From a bacterium (GTDB lineage Bacteria; CAIWAD01), in NCBI GenBank assembly GCA_030429345.1, contig JAUIFJ010000017.1, positions 1 through 64,000 on the forward strand: DNA of 64,000 bases, given 5' to 3'. Positions 28,022 to 36,375 of the stretch are shown here, piece after piece. The notes under the pieces were generated by a model. The model was not told the DNA's origin, searched no databases, and was given only the letters and a program-made list of their open reading frames with translations. The position numbers and the translations under genes were made by a program. Within the stretch, counting starts at the first letter, position 1. Every line of letters starts with the position of its first letter.

Positions 28022-28046
28022 GCTCGTCGATCCTGCGGAAGCCGTC

Positions 28047-30380
28047 CTAGTTCCCCATCGCACGGTAGCGGTCGAAGGAGCGGCGGTGCTCGGCGATCGT
28101 GATCGGCAGGACCTCGTCGGGCAGGAAGCGGTCGTGGCGTGCGACGACCTCGGGAATGTCCTCCGCGCGGCCCTGCTCTTCCAGGGCGCGCAGCAGTTCC
28201 AGGTAGGTGCTGCGGTAGTTCTGCGCGATGCGCAGGATGTTCTCGCTGAAGTGCACCTTCGGGTCGTTGAAGCCGCGCAGGTGCTCCTCGAAGAGACGCA
28301 GGTTCTCGTCGAGGATCTCCGGATCGCTCAGGTGGGGTCCCGGCGTGCCCAGCATGCGGAAGGCCAGGCCGTCCATGCGGTAGAGCATGGAGGTTCCGGC
28401 GTGATTCGAGAAGGGGACGGTAATCGCCATGTAGACGGGCTTTTCCCAGCGGTTGGCCTTGAGGATCTCGAGGATCATGCGGTCCTGCACGCGCAGGAAG
28501 TTGTTTCCCGCCATGCCGTCATCCACGTTGACGCGCATCGTCGGCTCGACCAGCAAAGGCAGGGGGCGGCCGTCCTCCAGGGGAATCGGCACGCGGAACC
28601 ACTGCTCCGGCGGCAGCGGCCGGCCATCGGGCGCCTTCCAGGTCTGCGGTCCCCAGTAGCGCCAGAGCACGGCTTCGCGCTCCGTGCCGTCGATCTTGCG
28701 GGCAATGAAGTCGTCGGTGAAGGCGGGGGGCAGCGGCACCTTCGGCTCGCGGTCGCGCAACTGGCGAATGTACCAGCCCGTGTTGAGCAGGCTCAGGTTG
28801 ACCACGCGCACGTCGCGGCGAATGCCCTCCACTTCCTGCAGGTACCACAGCGGGAAGGTGTCGTTGTCCCCGTTGGTGAAGAGGATCGCGTTCTCCTCCA
28901 GCATCTCGAGGGCATTGTGGGCATAGTCCCAGGCCACGTAGTTGCCGCTGCGGTCGTGTTCGTGATACCCGCTGAGCGTCATCCAGCCCGGCACCAGCAG
29001 CAGGAGCGCCGCCAGCAGGCCCAGGCCCGCCGGTCGGCCCAGGCTGTCGCGCACGCGGCGCAGCAGCCAGGTCGCCCCGTAGCCGACCCAGAGCGCGGCG
29101 GCGAAGAAGCTGCCCACGTAGCTGTAGTCGCGCTCGCGGGGCTGCGGGTCGGGCTGGTTGAGATACAACACGATGGCATAGCCCGTCAGGAAGAAGAGCG
29201 CGAAGATGCAGAGGCCCCGCCGCCAGTCCTCGCGGAACTGGCTCCAGGCGCCGAGCGCGGCCAGCAGGAAGGGCAGCCCCAGCGACTTGGTAAAGGCGAC
29301 GCCTGTGTCCGCTGCGCGACCGAGCAGGTTCCAGCCCAGGTAGCGGTTGTACATGTGCTGCACCTGGTATTCCCAGAAAGGCGCCTTGCGGTTGAAGTAC
29401 TGTTCGACAAAGCCCGCGCTCAAGCCGTACTGTTCCCGGCTCAGGTAGCGGATCAGCGCGCCCAGGGTTTCGGGATCGTTCTCGTCCAGGGGCGGATTGA
29501 GCCCGCTGCGGATCAGGATCAGCAGGTAGGACAGGTAGCCCAGCAGCACCAGGAAGGTCGCCGCGCTGCCCAGGCTGAGCCAGCGCAGGCCGGAACGCAG
29601 GCCGTATACATAGGCCCCGGCCAGCCCCAGGAAGAGCGCCGGCACGACCCAGCCACCCATGGCATTGACGAGCCGGGGAAAGTAGAGCACCACGCCCGGG
29701 TAGACGGGCAGCACGCTGAGCATGCAGAGCCCCAGGAAGAGCAGCCGCCGCGGCAGGGGGTCGTCGGGGCGCAGGTGGAAATAGATCACCATGAAGACCA
29801 TCGGCAGGGCGAGCACGTTGAGCAGGTGCACGCCGATGGCCAGGCCGATCAGGTAGAAGATCAACAGCAGGATGCGCGTGCCGTCGCCCTGGCCCTCCTC
29901 GACCCGCTTGTGCCACACGAAGGCCAGCCAGACCACCAGCGCCGTGAAGAGCATGCTGATGGCGTATACTTCGGCCTCGACGGCGTTGAACCAGAAGCTG
30001 TCCATGGCCATGCAGCACAGCGCGCCGATGGCCGCCCCGCCGATCTCGGCCACTCCCATCTCGCTGCGCTTCATGCGGTAGGCCAGCAGGTGGATCACGA
30101 TCAGGTAGGCCAGCATCACGCAGAGCGCGCTGGAGAGCACGCTGATGAAGTTGACCCGCGCCCCGATGTCGGCGAAAAAGGGCACCATGGTGAAGGCGCG
30201 GCCGAGCAGCAGGTAGAAGGGCGCGCCCGGCGGATGGGGCACGGACAAGGTCTTCGAGCTGGCGATAAACTCGCCACAGTCCCAGAAACTGGTGGTCGGC
30301 GCCATGGTCAGCGTGTAGAGGGTCAGGGCCATCAGGAAGATCAGGCCCGCGGCCAGGCGGTGTCGCCGTTCAAAGTCCAT
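28047..30380 (-). CDS. DUF2723 (TMEM260-like) membrane glycosyltransferase-type protein
   Basis: This 777-residue protein opens with a hydrophobic helix and the family motif TMAPTTSFWDCGEFIASSKT, has about ten membrane spans, and ends in a soluble domain of about 250 residues. DUF2723 is related to eukaryotic TMEM260, an O-mannosyltransferase, and to GT-C enzymes; the Asp/Glu pair in DCGE fits the GT-C catalytic position. Bacterial members are common in the FCB group and probably glycosylate exported proteins, but the substrate is not established. ATG 30380 is the start; the longer frame upstream is not family-like. It converges on the giant repeat gene. Confidence 0.85.
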   Translation of the reverse strand: MDFERRHRLAAGLIFLMALTLYTLTMAPTTSFWDCGEFIASSKTLSVPHPPGAPFYLLLGRAFTMVPFFADIGARVNFISVLSSALCVMLAYLIVIHLLAYRMKRSEMGVAEIGGAAIGALCCMAMDSFWFNAVEAEVYAISMLFTALVVWLAFVWHKRVEEGQGDGTRILLLIFYLIGLAIGVHLLNVLALPMVFMVIYFHLRPDDPLPRRLLFLGLCMLSVLPVYPGVVLYFPRLVNAMGGWVVPALFLGLAGAYVYGLRSGLRWLSLGSAATFLVLLGYLSYLLILIRSGLNPPLDENDPETLGALIRYLSREQYGLSAGFVEQYFNRKAPFWEYQVQHMYNRYLGWNLLGRAADTGVAFTKSLGLPFLLAALGAWSQFREDWRRGLCIFALFFLTGYAIVLYLNQPDPQPRERDYSYVGSFFAAALWVGYGATWLLRRVRDSLGRPAGLGLLAALLLLVPGWMTLSGYHEHDRSGNYVAWDYAHNALEMLEENAILFTNGDNDTFPLWYLQEVEGIRRDVRVVNLSLLNTGWYIRQLRDREPKVPLPPAFTDDFIARKIDGTEREAVLWRYWGPQTWKAPDGRPLPPEQWFRVPIPLEDGRPLPLLVEPTMRVNVDDGMAGNNFLRVQDRMILEILKANRWEKPVYMAITVPFSNHAGTSMLYRMDGLAFRMLGTPGPHLSDPEILDENLRLFEEHLRGFNDPKVHFSENILRIAQNYRSTYLELLRALEEQGRAEDIPEVVARHDRFLPDEVLPITIAEHRRSFDRYRAMGN

Positions 30381-30503
30381 CGAAGTGTCCACCGTTTCCG
30401 TGTTTCGAATGCATGGCAGGATCCCGCCGGAAAAATGCACCTTGCTTCCGGCGCGGAACCCGGATCGCTGTTCCGGGTTCCTCAAGGTATGAAGGAAGAC
30501 GCG

Positions 30504-30755
30504 ATGCCCCGCACATACGCCCGCATGGTTCCGATTGCGGACCTGGAAAACCCTCTCGAGGCGGATCTGCTAAGCGCCCTGCTGGAGGAACTCTGCGTGG
30601 CCCACCGCATTCGCAGTTTCGCCGACAGCGCCTACGGCCACATCCCGATCTTCGAAGGCCGCGGCGCCTGGGGCCGGGTCTACGCCGAAGAGTCCCGCAG
30701 GGACATCATCCACCGAACCCTGGAAAGCATCCGAAGAAAACACGAGGAAAGGTAA
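30504..30755 (+). CDS. Small DUF2007-like protein
   Basis: This 83-residue protein (MPRTYARMVPIADLENPLEA...) resembles the DUF2007 'putative prokaryotic signal transducing' family, where LENPLEADLLSALLEE and a later G-rich loop (GHIPIFEGRGAWG) form a small ferredoxin-like fold. The start is ATG 30504, with GGAAG six bases upstream; ATG 30489 is in frame but less well placed. It is alone on its strand, divergent from the DUF2723 gene and convergent to the Tol operon. The function is unknown. Confidence 0.6.
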   Translation: MPRTYARMVPIADLENPLEADLLSALLEELCVAHRIRSFADSAYGHIPIFEGRGAWGRVYAEESRRDIIHRTLESIRRKHEER

Positions 30756-30850
30756 AGGAACGATTCCACCCGCAACCATCCCTATCACGCAACCGCCTCA
30801 CTGCACCAAAAACCCATCGCACTTCCACACACTCACTTCATCCTTCATCC

Positions 30851-31669
30851 CTACTCCCCATCCGTGTTTCTCTCCAGCCCCTTCTTCTTCACTTCCTCAC
30901 CGGGCTTGACGCTGCCTTCGGCCAGGCGCTGGCGGGCGATTTCCGCTTCCGGGCTCTGCGGCCAGTTGCGCATCACGGCCAGGAAGAGCTCCTGCGCCTG
31001 CTGCTCTTCGCCGCGGGCGGCCAGCAGCATGGCCTTGCGGCTCATCGCCGCCGGTTCCTTGGCGCTGCCGGGGTAGCGCGTCAGGAAGTCCTCCAGCACG
31101 CGCAGGGCCGAGTCGGGCTGCTGCTCGCTGAGGAAGGTTTCGGCCAGCCAGTAGCGCACATCTTCTTCGTGCTCGGCGCCCGGAAAGCGCGCCAGGTATT
31201 CGCGGAAGGAAAGCCGCGCCAGTTCGGGAAAGCCGCGGTAGAGGTCCAGGGTGCCCTGGTTGTAGAGCCAGTCGGGATCGGCTCCGGCCAGGCTGTCGCG
31301 TTCCTGCCGCAGGCCGCTCTGGGCCAGCAGGACATTCAGCTCCTCGATCTTCGTCGCCAGCCTGCGGTTGAAGTCCTGGCCCTCGACCAGGGTGCGCTGC
31401 ATGGTGACGATCAGCTCGCGCAGCTCCTCGCCGGTCGAGATCTGGTCGGCCTTCATGGTGCGCTGAATCGTCTCGCCCTCGCGGATCCGCTCCTTCAGGT
31501 ATTCGACCCGGTCCAGCAGCAGGCTGTCCTGGGCGGCCTGTCGCTGCTCGATGCGTTCCAGGCCGGCGCGCATCTCCCGGCTGTCCTGCAGCAGGCCCTC
31601 GATCTCGTGGCGCGAGGCGCAGGCCGACAGCAGAAGCAGCAGCAGCACTCCGATGCGGGTTCGTATCAC
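30851..31669 (-). CDS. cpoB: CpoB/YbgF-like lipoprotein with TPR repeats
   Basis: This 272-residue protein ends the Tol-Pal operon. It has a lipobox (LLLLLLSAC, Cys17), a coiled coil (residues 20-110) and TPR helices (about 130-245: SLAGADPDWLYNQGTLDLYR, then FREYLARFPG and FLTRYPGSAK repeats). CpoB links Tol to cell-wall synthesis during division in Enterobacteria; here the lipidation is a difference from the soluble E. coli protein. The GTG start at 31669 overlaps the stop of the cation-efflux gene (GTGA). Confidence 0.86.
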   Translation of the reverse strand: MIRTRIGVLLLLLLSACASRHEIEGLLQDSREMRAGLERIEQRQAAQDSLLLDRVEYLKERIREGETIQRTMKADQISTGEELRELIVTMQRTLVEGQDFNRRLATKIEELNVLLAQSGLRQERDSLAGADPDWLYNQGTLDLYRGFPELARLSFREYLARFPGAEHEEDVRYWLAETFLSEQQPDSALRVLEDFLTRYPGSAKEPAAMSRKAMLLAARGEEQQAQELFLAVMRNWPQSPEAEIARQRLAEGSVKPGEEVKKKGLERNTDGE

Positions 31670-32586
31670 GGCATTCTTCCTTCCCCATTGCGCGCCCGGC
31701 GCAGGCGCTCCTCGTCCAGCGGCTCCACGTGCACCAGGGCATCCAGCACCGGCAGCTCGCTCTGCAGCAGCCGGTCCTTGACCCGGTGGGCCAGGTCGTG
31801 TCCCCGCGCGACGGAAATGGTCCCGTCGACGACAATATGAATGTCCACCAGCAGGTGCATGCCGCTCTTGCGCACGCGCACCTTGTCCAGGGCCTCGACT
31901 CCTTCCACCTGGCCGGCGATCTCCCGCAGCTGCTGCAGGTTGTGCTGCGGAATGCGCTCGTCCATGATTTCCGACAAGGCGGCGCGCAGCATGCGCTGGG
32001 CGTTGAAGACGATCACGGCGCAGGCGAAAAAGGCCGCCCAGGCATCCGCCGTCGCCCAGCCCGGCCCTCCCAGCCGCGCCAGCAGGATGCCGCCGAAGGC
32101 CACGCCGCTGGTCAGGGCGTCGCTGCGGTGGTGCCAGGCCTCCGAGACCAGCGCCGTCGATTCCAGCTCCCGGGCGATCTGCATGGCGCGGCGGTAGAGC
32201 GCCTCCTTGAGCAGGATGATCACCGCCAGCACGACCAGGGTGAAGGCCGCCGGCGGCTCACCGGGGTCCAGCAGTTCGCGCAGACTGTTCCAGGCCACGC
32301 CCGCGGCGGCCAGCAAGAGGCCCAGGCCGCCGACCAGCCCGGCCAGGGAATCGGCCTTGCCATGTCCCCAGGGGTGGTTCTCGTCCGGCGGCCGCGCCCC
32401 GATCCACAGCCCGGTGGCCGTCACCAGGGAACCGAAGACATCCGCCGTCGACTCGACCCCGTCCGCCAGCAGGGCCGCGCTGTGTCCGACCAGGCCGGCC
32501 GTGATCTTCCCCGCCGCCAGCAGGATGTTGCCCACCAGCCCCAGCAGGGTGATGCGCAGGCCCTGCTCGATGCGCTCGTGGCTCAC
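31666..32586 (-). CDS. Cation diffusion facilitator transporter
   Basis: This 306-residue CDF transporter exports divalent metals such as Zn2+, Fe2+ or Mn2+ in exchange for protons. It has six membrane spans, the metal site in GHSAALLADGVESTADVFGS (Asp pair, helix 2) and in EAWHHRSDALTSGVA (His-Asp, helix 5), and a C-terminal cytoplasmic domain (HIVVDGTISVARGHDLAHRV). GTG 32586 overlaps the tolB stop and its own stop overlaps cpoB, so it is translated as part of the Tol operon. The presence of this gene inside the operon is unusual. Confidence 0.92.
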   Translation of the reverse strand: MSHERIEQGLRITLLGLVGNILLAAGKITAGLVGHSAALLADGVESTADVFGSLVTATGLWIGARPPDENHPWGHGKADSLAGLVGGLGLLLAAAGVAWNSLRELLDPGEPPAAFTLVVLAVIILLKEALYRRAMQIARELESTALVSEAWHHRSDALTSGVAFGGILLARLGGPGWATADAWAAFFACAVIVFNAQRMLRAALSEIMDERIPQHNLQQLREIAGQVEGVEALDKVRVRKSGMHLLVDIHIVVDGTISVARGHDLAHRVKDRLLQSELPVLDALVHVEPLDEERLRRARNGEGRMP

Positions 32587-33863
32587 GGCAGCTCCGCCAC
32601 CCACTGCGGCGAGTGGCCTTCCCCGGCCAGCAGCTGGCGTTCGCCGCCGCCGTCGATGAAGATGATCCACAGCCGGCCCTCGCGGCTGTATACGAGCTGG
32701 CTGCCGTCCGGCGACCAGCAGGGATCGAAATGGTTGCCCGGCGCGCTGGTCAGGCGGCGCGCGTCGCTGCCGTCGGGCCGCATGATGCAGAGCTGGTAGC
32801 CCTTGCGCTCCCGTGTGACAAAAGCGATCCATTCCCCGTCGGGCGACCAGCTGGGGCAGTCGTTGGAATAGCCGAACCAGCTGATGCGCCTGTGCTCCAG
32901 TCCGTCGACCGTGCAGCGGTAGATCTGCAGGCCGCCGGCGCGGTCGCTGCAGTAGACCAGGTGCCGCGAATCCGGCGACCAGGAAGGCGAGGTGTCGATG
33001 CCGCGGTCGAAGGTCAACCGGCGCTCGCGGCGCTCGAAGGCCTTGTCTCCCGCGGGCACCAGGTAGAGGTCTGTGTTGCCCTGGCGGGTGCTGGCGCAGG
33101 CGATCCACTGCCCGTCCGGCGACCAGGCCGCCGCGGCGTCCGATTCCGGATGCTCGACCAGGGGCACGGCGCGCCCGCCGGAATGCAGGGGCAGCAGGAA
33201 GAGGTCGGCCCCGCTCTGCTCGCGGACGGCGCCGTATACGAGCTCCCCGCCGTCGGGCGACAGGCTGGGCGAGACCTTGGTGCTCGGAGTGCTTGTAAGA
33301 CGACGCAGGGGATCGCCGAAGAGGGAGGTGGCGAAAAGGTTCCGTCCCTCGCTTTCGCTGCGCACGAAGACAATGCGGCTGAAGACCAGCGAGGGCCTGC
33401 CGGTGAGCAGCTGCAGCACCTCGTGACACAGGCTGTCGGCCGTCGCCTCCGGCCGGGCGCCCAGGGTCTTCTCGAAGCGGGCGTAGTGCAGGCTGTCCCC
33501 CAGGTCGCGCAGGCCGATCCAGGCCCGGCGGCCCGTGCTGTCGGCGCGCAGGCCGCCCTCGAGCACCGTGATCGCTCCCCACTGGCCCTCGGGAGCCGGC
33601 GAGGCCGGGGTGGCCGTGGTGTCGACGGCCACCGAATCGAGGATCGTCAGGGCGGCGCTGTAGACCAGGCCGCGCCGCAGGCGCTCGCGCAGCCGGTTCT
33701 CCTCGCCCTGCGCCGCAGGCCAGGCGAAATGGAGTGCCGGACGGAAGTAGGGGCTGGCGCTGATCTCGATCACCACTTCCGGGATTTCCGGACGGCCGCG
33801 CTGGGCGAAGGCCGCGTGGCAGAGCATCAGCAGACAGAGCATGGAAGAGAACAGTCGCGCCAT
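32583..33863 (-). CDS. tolB: TolB-like beta-propeller protein
   Basis: This 426-residue periplasmic protein has a signal peptide (cleaved near AFA-QRG), a TolB N-terminal domain (residues about 30-170) and a beta-propeller built from at least five 'SPDG' blades: LSPDGGELVYG, WSPDGQWIA, WSPDSRHLVY, WSPDGEWIAF and WSPDGSQLVYS. TolB joins Pal and TolA and is needed for outer-membrane integrity. It starts 10 nt after the TolA/TonB gene. The complete gene set Pal, TolQ, TolR, TolA, TolB and CpoB is present in one leftward operon. Confidence 0.93.
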   Translation of the reverse strand: MARLFSSMLCLLMLCHAAFAQRGRPEIPEVVIEISASPYFRPALHFAWPAAQGEENRLRERLRRGLVYSAALTILDSVAVDTTATPASPAPEGQWGAITVLEGGLRADSTGRRAWIGLRDLGDSLHYARFEKTLGARPEATADSLCHEVLQLLTGRPSLVFSRIVFVRSESEGRNLFATSLFGDPLRRLTSTPSTKVSPSLSPDGGELVYGAVREQSGADLFLLPLHSGGRAVPLVEHPESDAAAAWSPDGQWIACASTRQGNTDLYLVPAGDKAFERRERRLTFDRGIDTSPSWSPDSRHLVYCSDRAGGLQIYRCTVDGLEHRRISWFGYSNDCPSWSPDGEWIAFVTRERKGYQLCIMRPDGSDARRLTSAPGNHFDPCWSPDGSQLVYSREGRLWIIFIDGGGERQLLAGEGHSPQWVAELP

Positions 33864-33873
33864 GGGCTCGCTT

Positions 33874-34653
33874 TCAATCGGAGAACTTGAAGGAGACGGC
33901 CAGCTGCTGCAGGCCCGATGCCGGAGGCAGGGGCGGCAGGCGGCTGGCCTTCAGGGCCACCAGGGCCGCGTGATCCAGGATCGGATCCCCGCTGGCCTGT
34001 GTCAGTTCGGGCTCGCTCATGCGGCCGTCGCTTTCGACCTGGAAGCGGTAGACGCAGAAGCGTCCGCTGCCGCGGGCCGGATAACGATAGTTGCGCAGCA
34101 CACTGCCCTTGACCCGGCTGAGCCAGTTGCCGATGCCGGTAGCCGAGCCCGCGTCGCTGACCACATCGTGCCCCGGACCGAAAGGGCCCGGACGGGGGCT
34201 CTCGTCCACGGGAAGCGTCGCCTCCCCCTCCGATTCCTGCACCTCCGACGACGGGGCGGGAGCTGCAGGGGCCGGCTCTTCGACGAGCTCCTCGACAGGA
34301 CGCGGCTCCCGGGCCTGCGGAGTCCGCGCCAGGGGCGGGACGCTGTCCGCCTGCCGTTTCCGCAAGGGCAGGGCATCCCGCAGCGGGCTGGGCAGGTCCG
34401 GGGATTCCTCCGCTTCCACCGGTCGTGTCTCACGCATTTCCGGCGGCGGCGCCAGCTCCCTCTTGAGCGGCGGGCGAATGAAGCCCGGCAGGTTGTCGCC
34501 CCCGCCCACCAGCCGGACCATGCGCAGCTGCAGTTCCGGCAGCACGGGGACCGAGGGCGACAGCGGCGCGTTCCACAGGAAGGCCAGCAGCAGCAGGTGC
34601 AGCAGCAGGCTGCCCGCCAGGGCCAGGCTCCGCGCGCCGGCCTGGCTTTTCAC
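33874..34653 (-). CDS. TolA/TonB-like energy-transducing protein
   Basis: This 259-residue protein has one N-terminal membrane span (LALAGSLLLHLLLLAFLW), a Pro/Glu-rich periplasmic linker (about 50-150) and a C-terminal TonB/TolA-like domain (about 170-255). In the last, NYRYPARG...VYRFQVESDGRMSEPEL and SGDPILDHAALVALKASRLP are typical of the TonB-C fold. It links the TolQR motor to the outer membrane. The serine-histidine face of the membrane helix (SLLLHL), which in TonB/TolA contacts the motor, is retained. The name tolA is inferred from position between tolR and tolB. Confidence 0.88.
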   Translation of the reverse strand: MKSQAGARSLALAGSLLLHLLLLAFLWNAPLSPSVPVLPELQLRMVRLVGGGDNLPGFIRPPLKRELAPPPEMRETRPVEAEESPDLPSPLRDALPLRKRQADSVPPLARTPQAREPRPVEELVEEPAPAAPAPSSEVQESEGEATLPVDESPRPGPFGPGHDVVSDAGSATGIGNWLSRVKGSVLRNYRYPARGSGRFCVYRFQVESDGRMSEPELTQASGDPILDHAALVALKASRLPPLPPASGLQQLAVSFKFSD

Positions 34654-35081
34654 CGCTCCTCCCGGCGCTCCCGGGCAGGATCCGCCTGCCGTGTCACCAT
34701 GCCCACGTCGACGATTCCCGCTGCGCGCACCTCGTCGAGCACGCGGATCACGCGGCCATAGGGGCTCTGCTCGTCGGCTTCGATGTATACGGGCGCCTTC
34801 TCCCCGGCCAGCCCCTGGCGCCAGTCCTGCAGGTAGCGCGGCAGATGCTCGATCTCCAGGTCGCGGCCTTCCACGCTCAGCCGGCCGTCGCGGGCCAGGC
34901 GGATGCTGAGGCCATCCGTGGGCGCGCTGACGGCGCTCTGCGCGGAGGGCAGGCCGACCTCGATGGCCTGGCGCAGCACCGGAGCGGTGATCATGAAGAT
35001 CACCAGGAGCACGAGGAAGACGTCGACCAGCGGTGTCACGTTGATCTCCGACAGGGGGCCGCGTCCCTCCGGGAGTTTCAT
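34650..35081 (-). CDS. tolR: TolR/ExbD-type motor subunit
   Basis: This 143-residue protein starts [20 protein letters not shown] and has a single membrane span. Asp20 in [15 protein letters not shown] is the proton-path residue conserved in TolR and ExbD. The rest is a small periplasmic domain. With TolQ it uses the proton gradient to drive TolA. It overlaps tolQ by 4 nt (start 35081, tolQ stop 35078) and overlaps the next gene, showing a coupled operon. Confidence 0.94.
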   Translation of the reverse strand: MKLPEGRGPLSEINVTPLVDVFLVLLVIFMITAPVLRQAIEVGLPSAQSAVSAPTDGLSIRLARDGRLSVEGRDLEIEHLPRYLQDWRQGLAGEKAPVYIEADEQSPYGRVIRVLDEVRAAGIVDVGMVTRQADPARERREER

Positions 35082-35719
35082 GCCTTGCCGCCTTCCGCCA
35101 GCAGCAGCGCCTGGCCGGCCATGTCCTCCAGGCGGCGGCGATTGTTCCGCGCCGCGCTCTGGAAGGCGTTGTAGGCCATGGTCGCGGGAATGGCGGTCGC
35201 CAGGCCGGCCACCGTGGCGATCAGCGCTTCCGCAATGCCCGGCCCGACCACTTCCAGCATGGCCGCGCCCTGGTGGCTGCCGATGCGCAGGAAGGCGACC
35301 ATCACGCCCCAGACCGTGCCCAGCAGGCCGATGAAGGGGCTGGCCGAACTGACGGTGGCCAGGAAGGTCAGGCCACGCTCCGCCGCTTCGGCCTCGGCCT
35401 GGGCGTGTGACAGGAATTGCCTTTCCCAGGCGGCGGGCGCGTGGGTGCCCCCTCCCGGGGCCTCCAGCCGGCGATGCGCCTCTTCGAGCATGCGCGCCGC
35501 CGGGGCCGCCGGATGGTGCGGGGCCAGCTCGAGCAGGTCGTGCAGGGTGGCGCAGTCCAGGGCCAGCGAGGCGAAGGAGCGCCCGGCCCCCGCCATGCGG
35601 CGGAAGGCGATCGCGCGCTCGAGGATCAGGCCCCAGGAAACCACCGACAGCAGGACCAGCAGGGCCAGGATCCCCTGTGAAAAGGGGGATGCATCACGAA
35701 CGAAGTGCCAGAACTCCAT
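35078..35719 (-). CDS. tolQ: TolQ/ExbB-type motor subunit
   Basis: This 213-residue protein has three membrane spans and the MotA/TolQ/ExbB domain, including [17 protein letters not shown] and [20 protein letters not shown] (the Thr-rich proton path). It forms the channel pentamer around TolR. It starts at ATG 35719, 3 nt after the pal stop. The length is close to that of usual TolQ (about 220-230). Confidence 0.94.
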   Translation of the reverse strand: MEFWHFVRDASPFSQGILALLVLLSVVSWGLILERAIAFRRMAGAGRSFASLALDCATLHDLLELAPHHPAAPAARMLEEAHRRLEAPGGGTHAPAAWERQFLSHAQAEAEAAERGLTFLATVSSASPFIGLLGTVWGVMVAFLRIGSHQGAAMLEVVGPGIAEALIATVAGLATAIPATMAYNAFQSAARNNRRRLEDMAGQALLLAEGGKA

Positions 35720-35722
35720 GCC

Positions 35723-36328
35723 CTAGTCCAGGTCTTCGGGGCGGAACTCGCAGCGGCGGTTCTTGGCCCAGATGCGCTCGCCCTGCCCCAGGGCCACCGG
35801 CCGGGTCTTGCCGTAGCTGATCGTGCGCAGCCGCTCCTCGCCGACGCCCAGCCGCACCAGGTAGTCGCGCACCGTGTCCGCCCGCCGATCGCCGAGGGCG
35901 AAGTTGTAGCTGTCGCTGCCGTTCTGGTCGCAGTGTCCCTCGATGACCAGCTTCACTGCCGGGTGCTCGCGCAGCAGCAGGGCGTGCTCTTCCAGGGTGT
36001 TGCGCGCGTCCGGCCGCAGGTGATGCTGGTCGAAGTCGAAGTAGACCTCGTCCAGGGTCTGCAGGGTCTGCAACAGGGCCTGGCGGGCTTCCTCTTCGGC
36101 CAAGCGGGCCTGCTCCGCGGCGCGCTCTTCCTGGCGGCGCAGCTGCTCCTCGACCCGGGCCAGGCTGTCGGCCAGCGCGATGCTGTCCGCGGCCGCCTGT
36201 TCGGGACTGATCGTGTTCCGCGTCTCGTCGTCCAGCAGGCTCTGCTCGGCGGCCTTCTTGCCGCAGGCGCCCAGGGCCAGCCCGAGCAGGATCGTATACA
36301 AAACGGCTCTCAGGGTTCCGTGATTCAT
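35723..36328 (-). CDS. pal: Pal-type peptidoglycan-associated lipoprotein
   Basis: This 201-residue lipoprotein has a lipobox (LGAC, Cys22), a charged helical segment (about 50-95) and an OmpA-C domain. The peptidoglycan-binding block is KLVIEGHCDQNGSDSYNFAL with LGDRRADTVRDYL. The usual 'GHTD' is GHCD here, a Cys in place of Thr. It binds meso-DAP peptidoglycan and TolB and connects the outer membrane to the wall. It precedes tolQ, whereas the enterobacterial order puts pal after tolB. Confidence 0.92.
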   Translation of the reverse strand: MNHGTLRAVLYTILLGLALGACGKKAAEQSLLDDETRNTISPEQAAADSIALADSLARVEEQLRRQEERAAEQARLAEEEARQALLQTLQTLDEVYFDFDQHHLRPDARNTLEEHALLLREHPAVKLVIEGHCDQNGSDSYNFALGDRRADTVRDYLVRLGVGEERLRTISYGKTRPVALGQGERIWAKNRRCEFRPEDLD

Positions 36329-36375
36329 CCCTGTCTGTTCTCCTGGATTGGTGAGTGCCACGGGCAGGCCGTGGA

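Noticed and set aside
28086-30500. A long plus-strand frame opposite the DUF2723 gene
   Set aside because: Its translation is low-complexity, His/Gln/Glu-rich antisense. Only the last 84 codons (the DUF2007-like protein) show a protein pattern.
31666-32586. CDF gene considered a recent insertion in the Tol operon
   Set aside because: Both its ends overlap neighbours at start/stop codons, its composition matches them, and there are no repeats at its borders.
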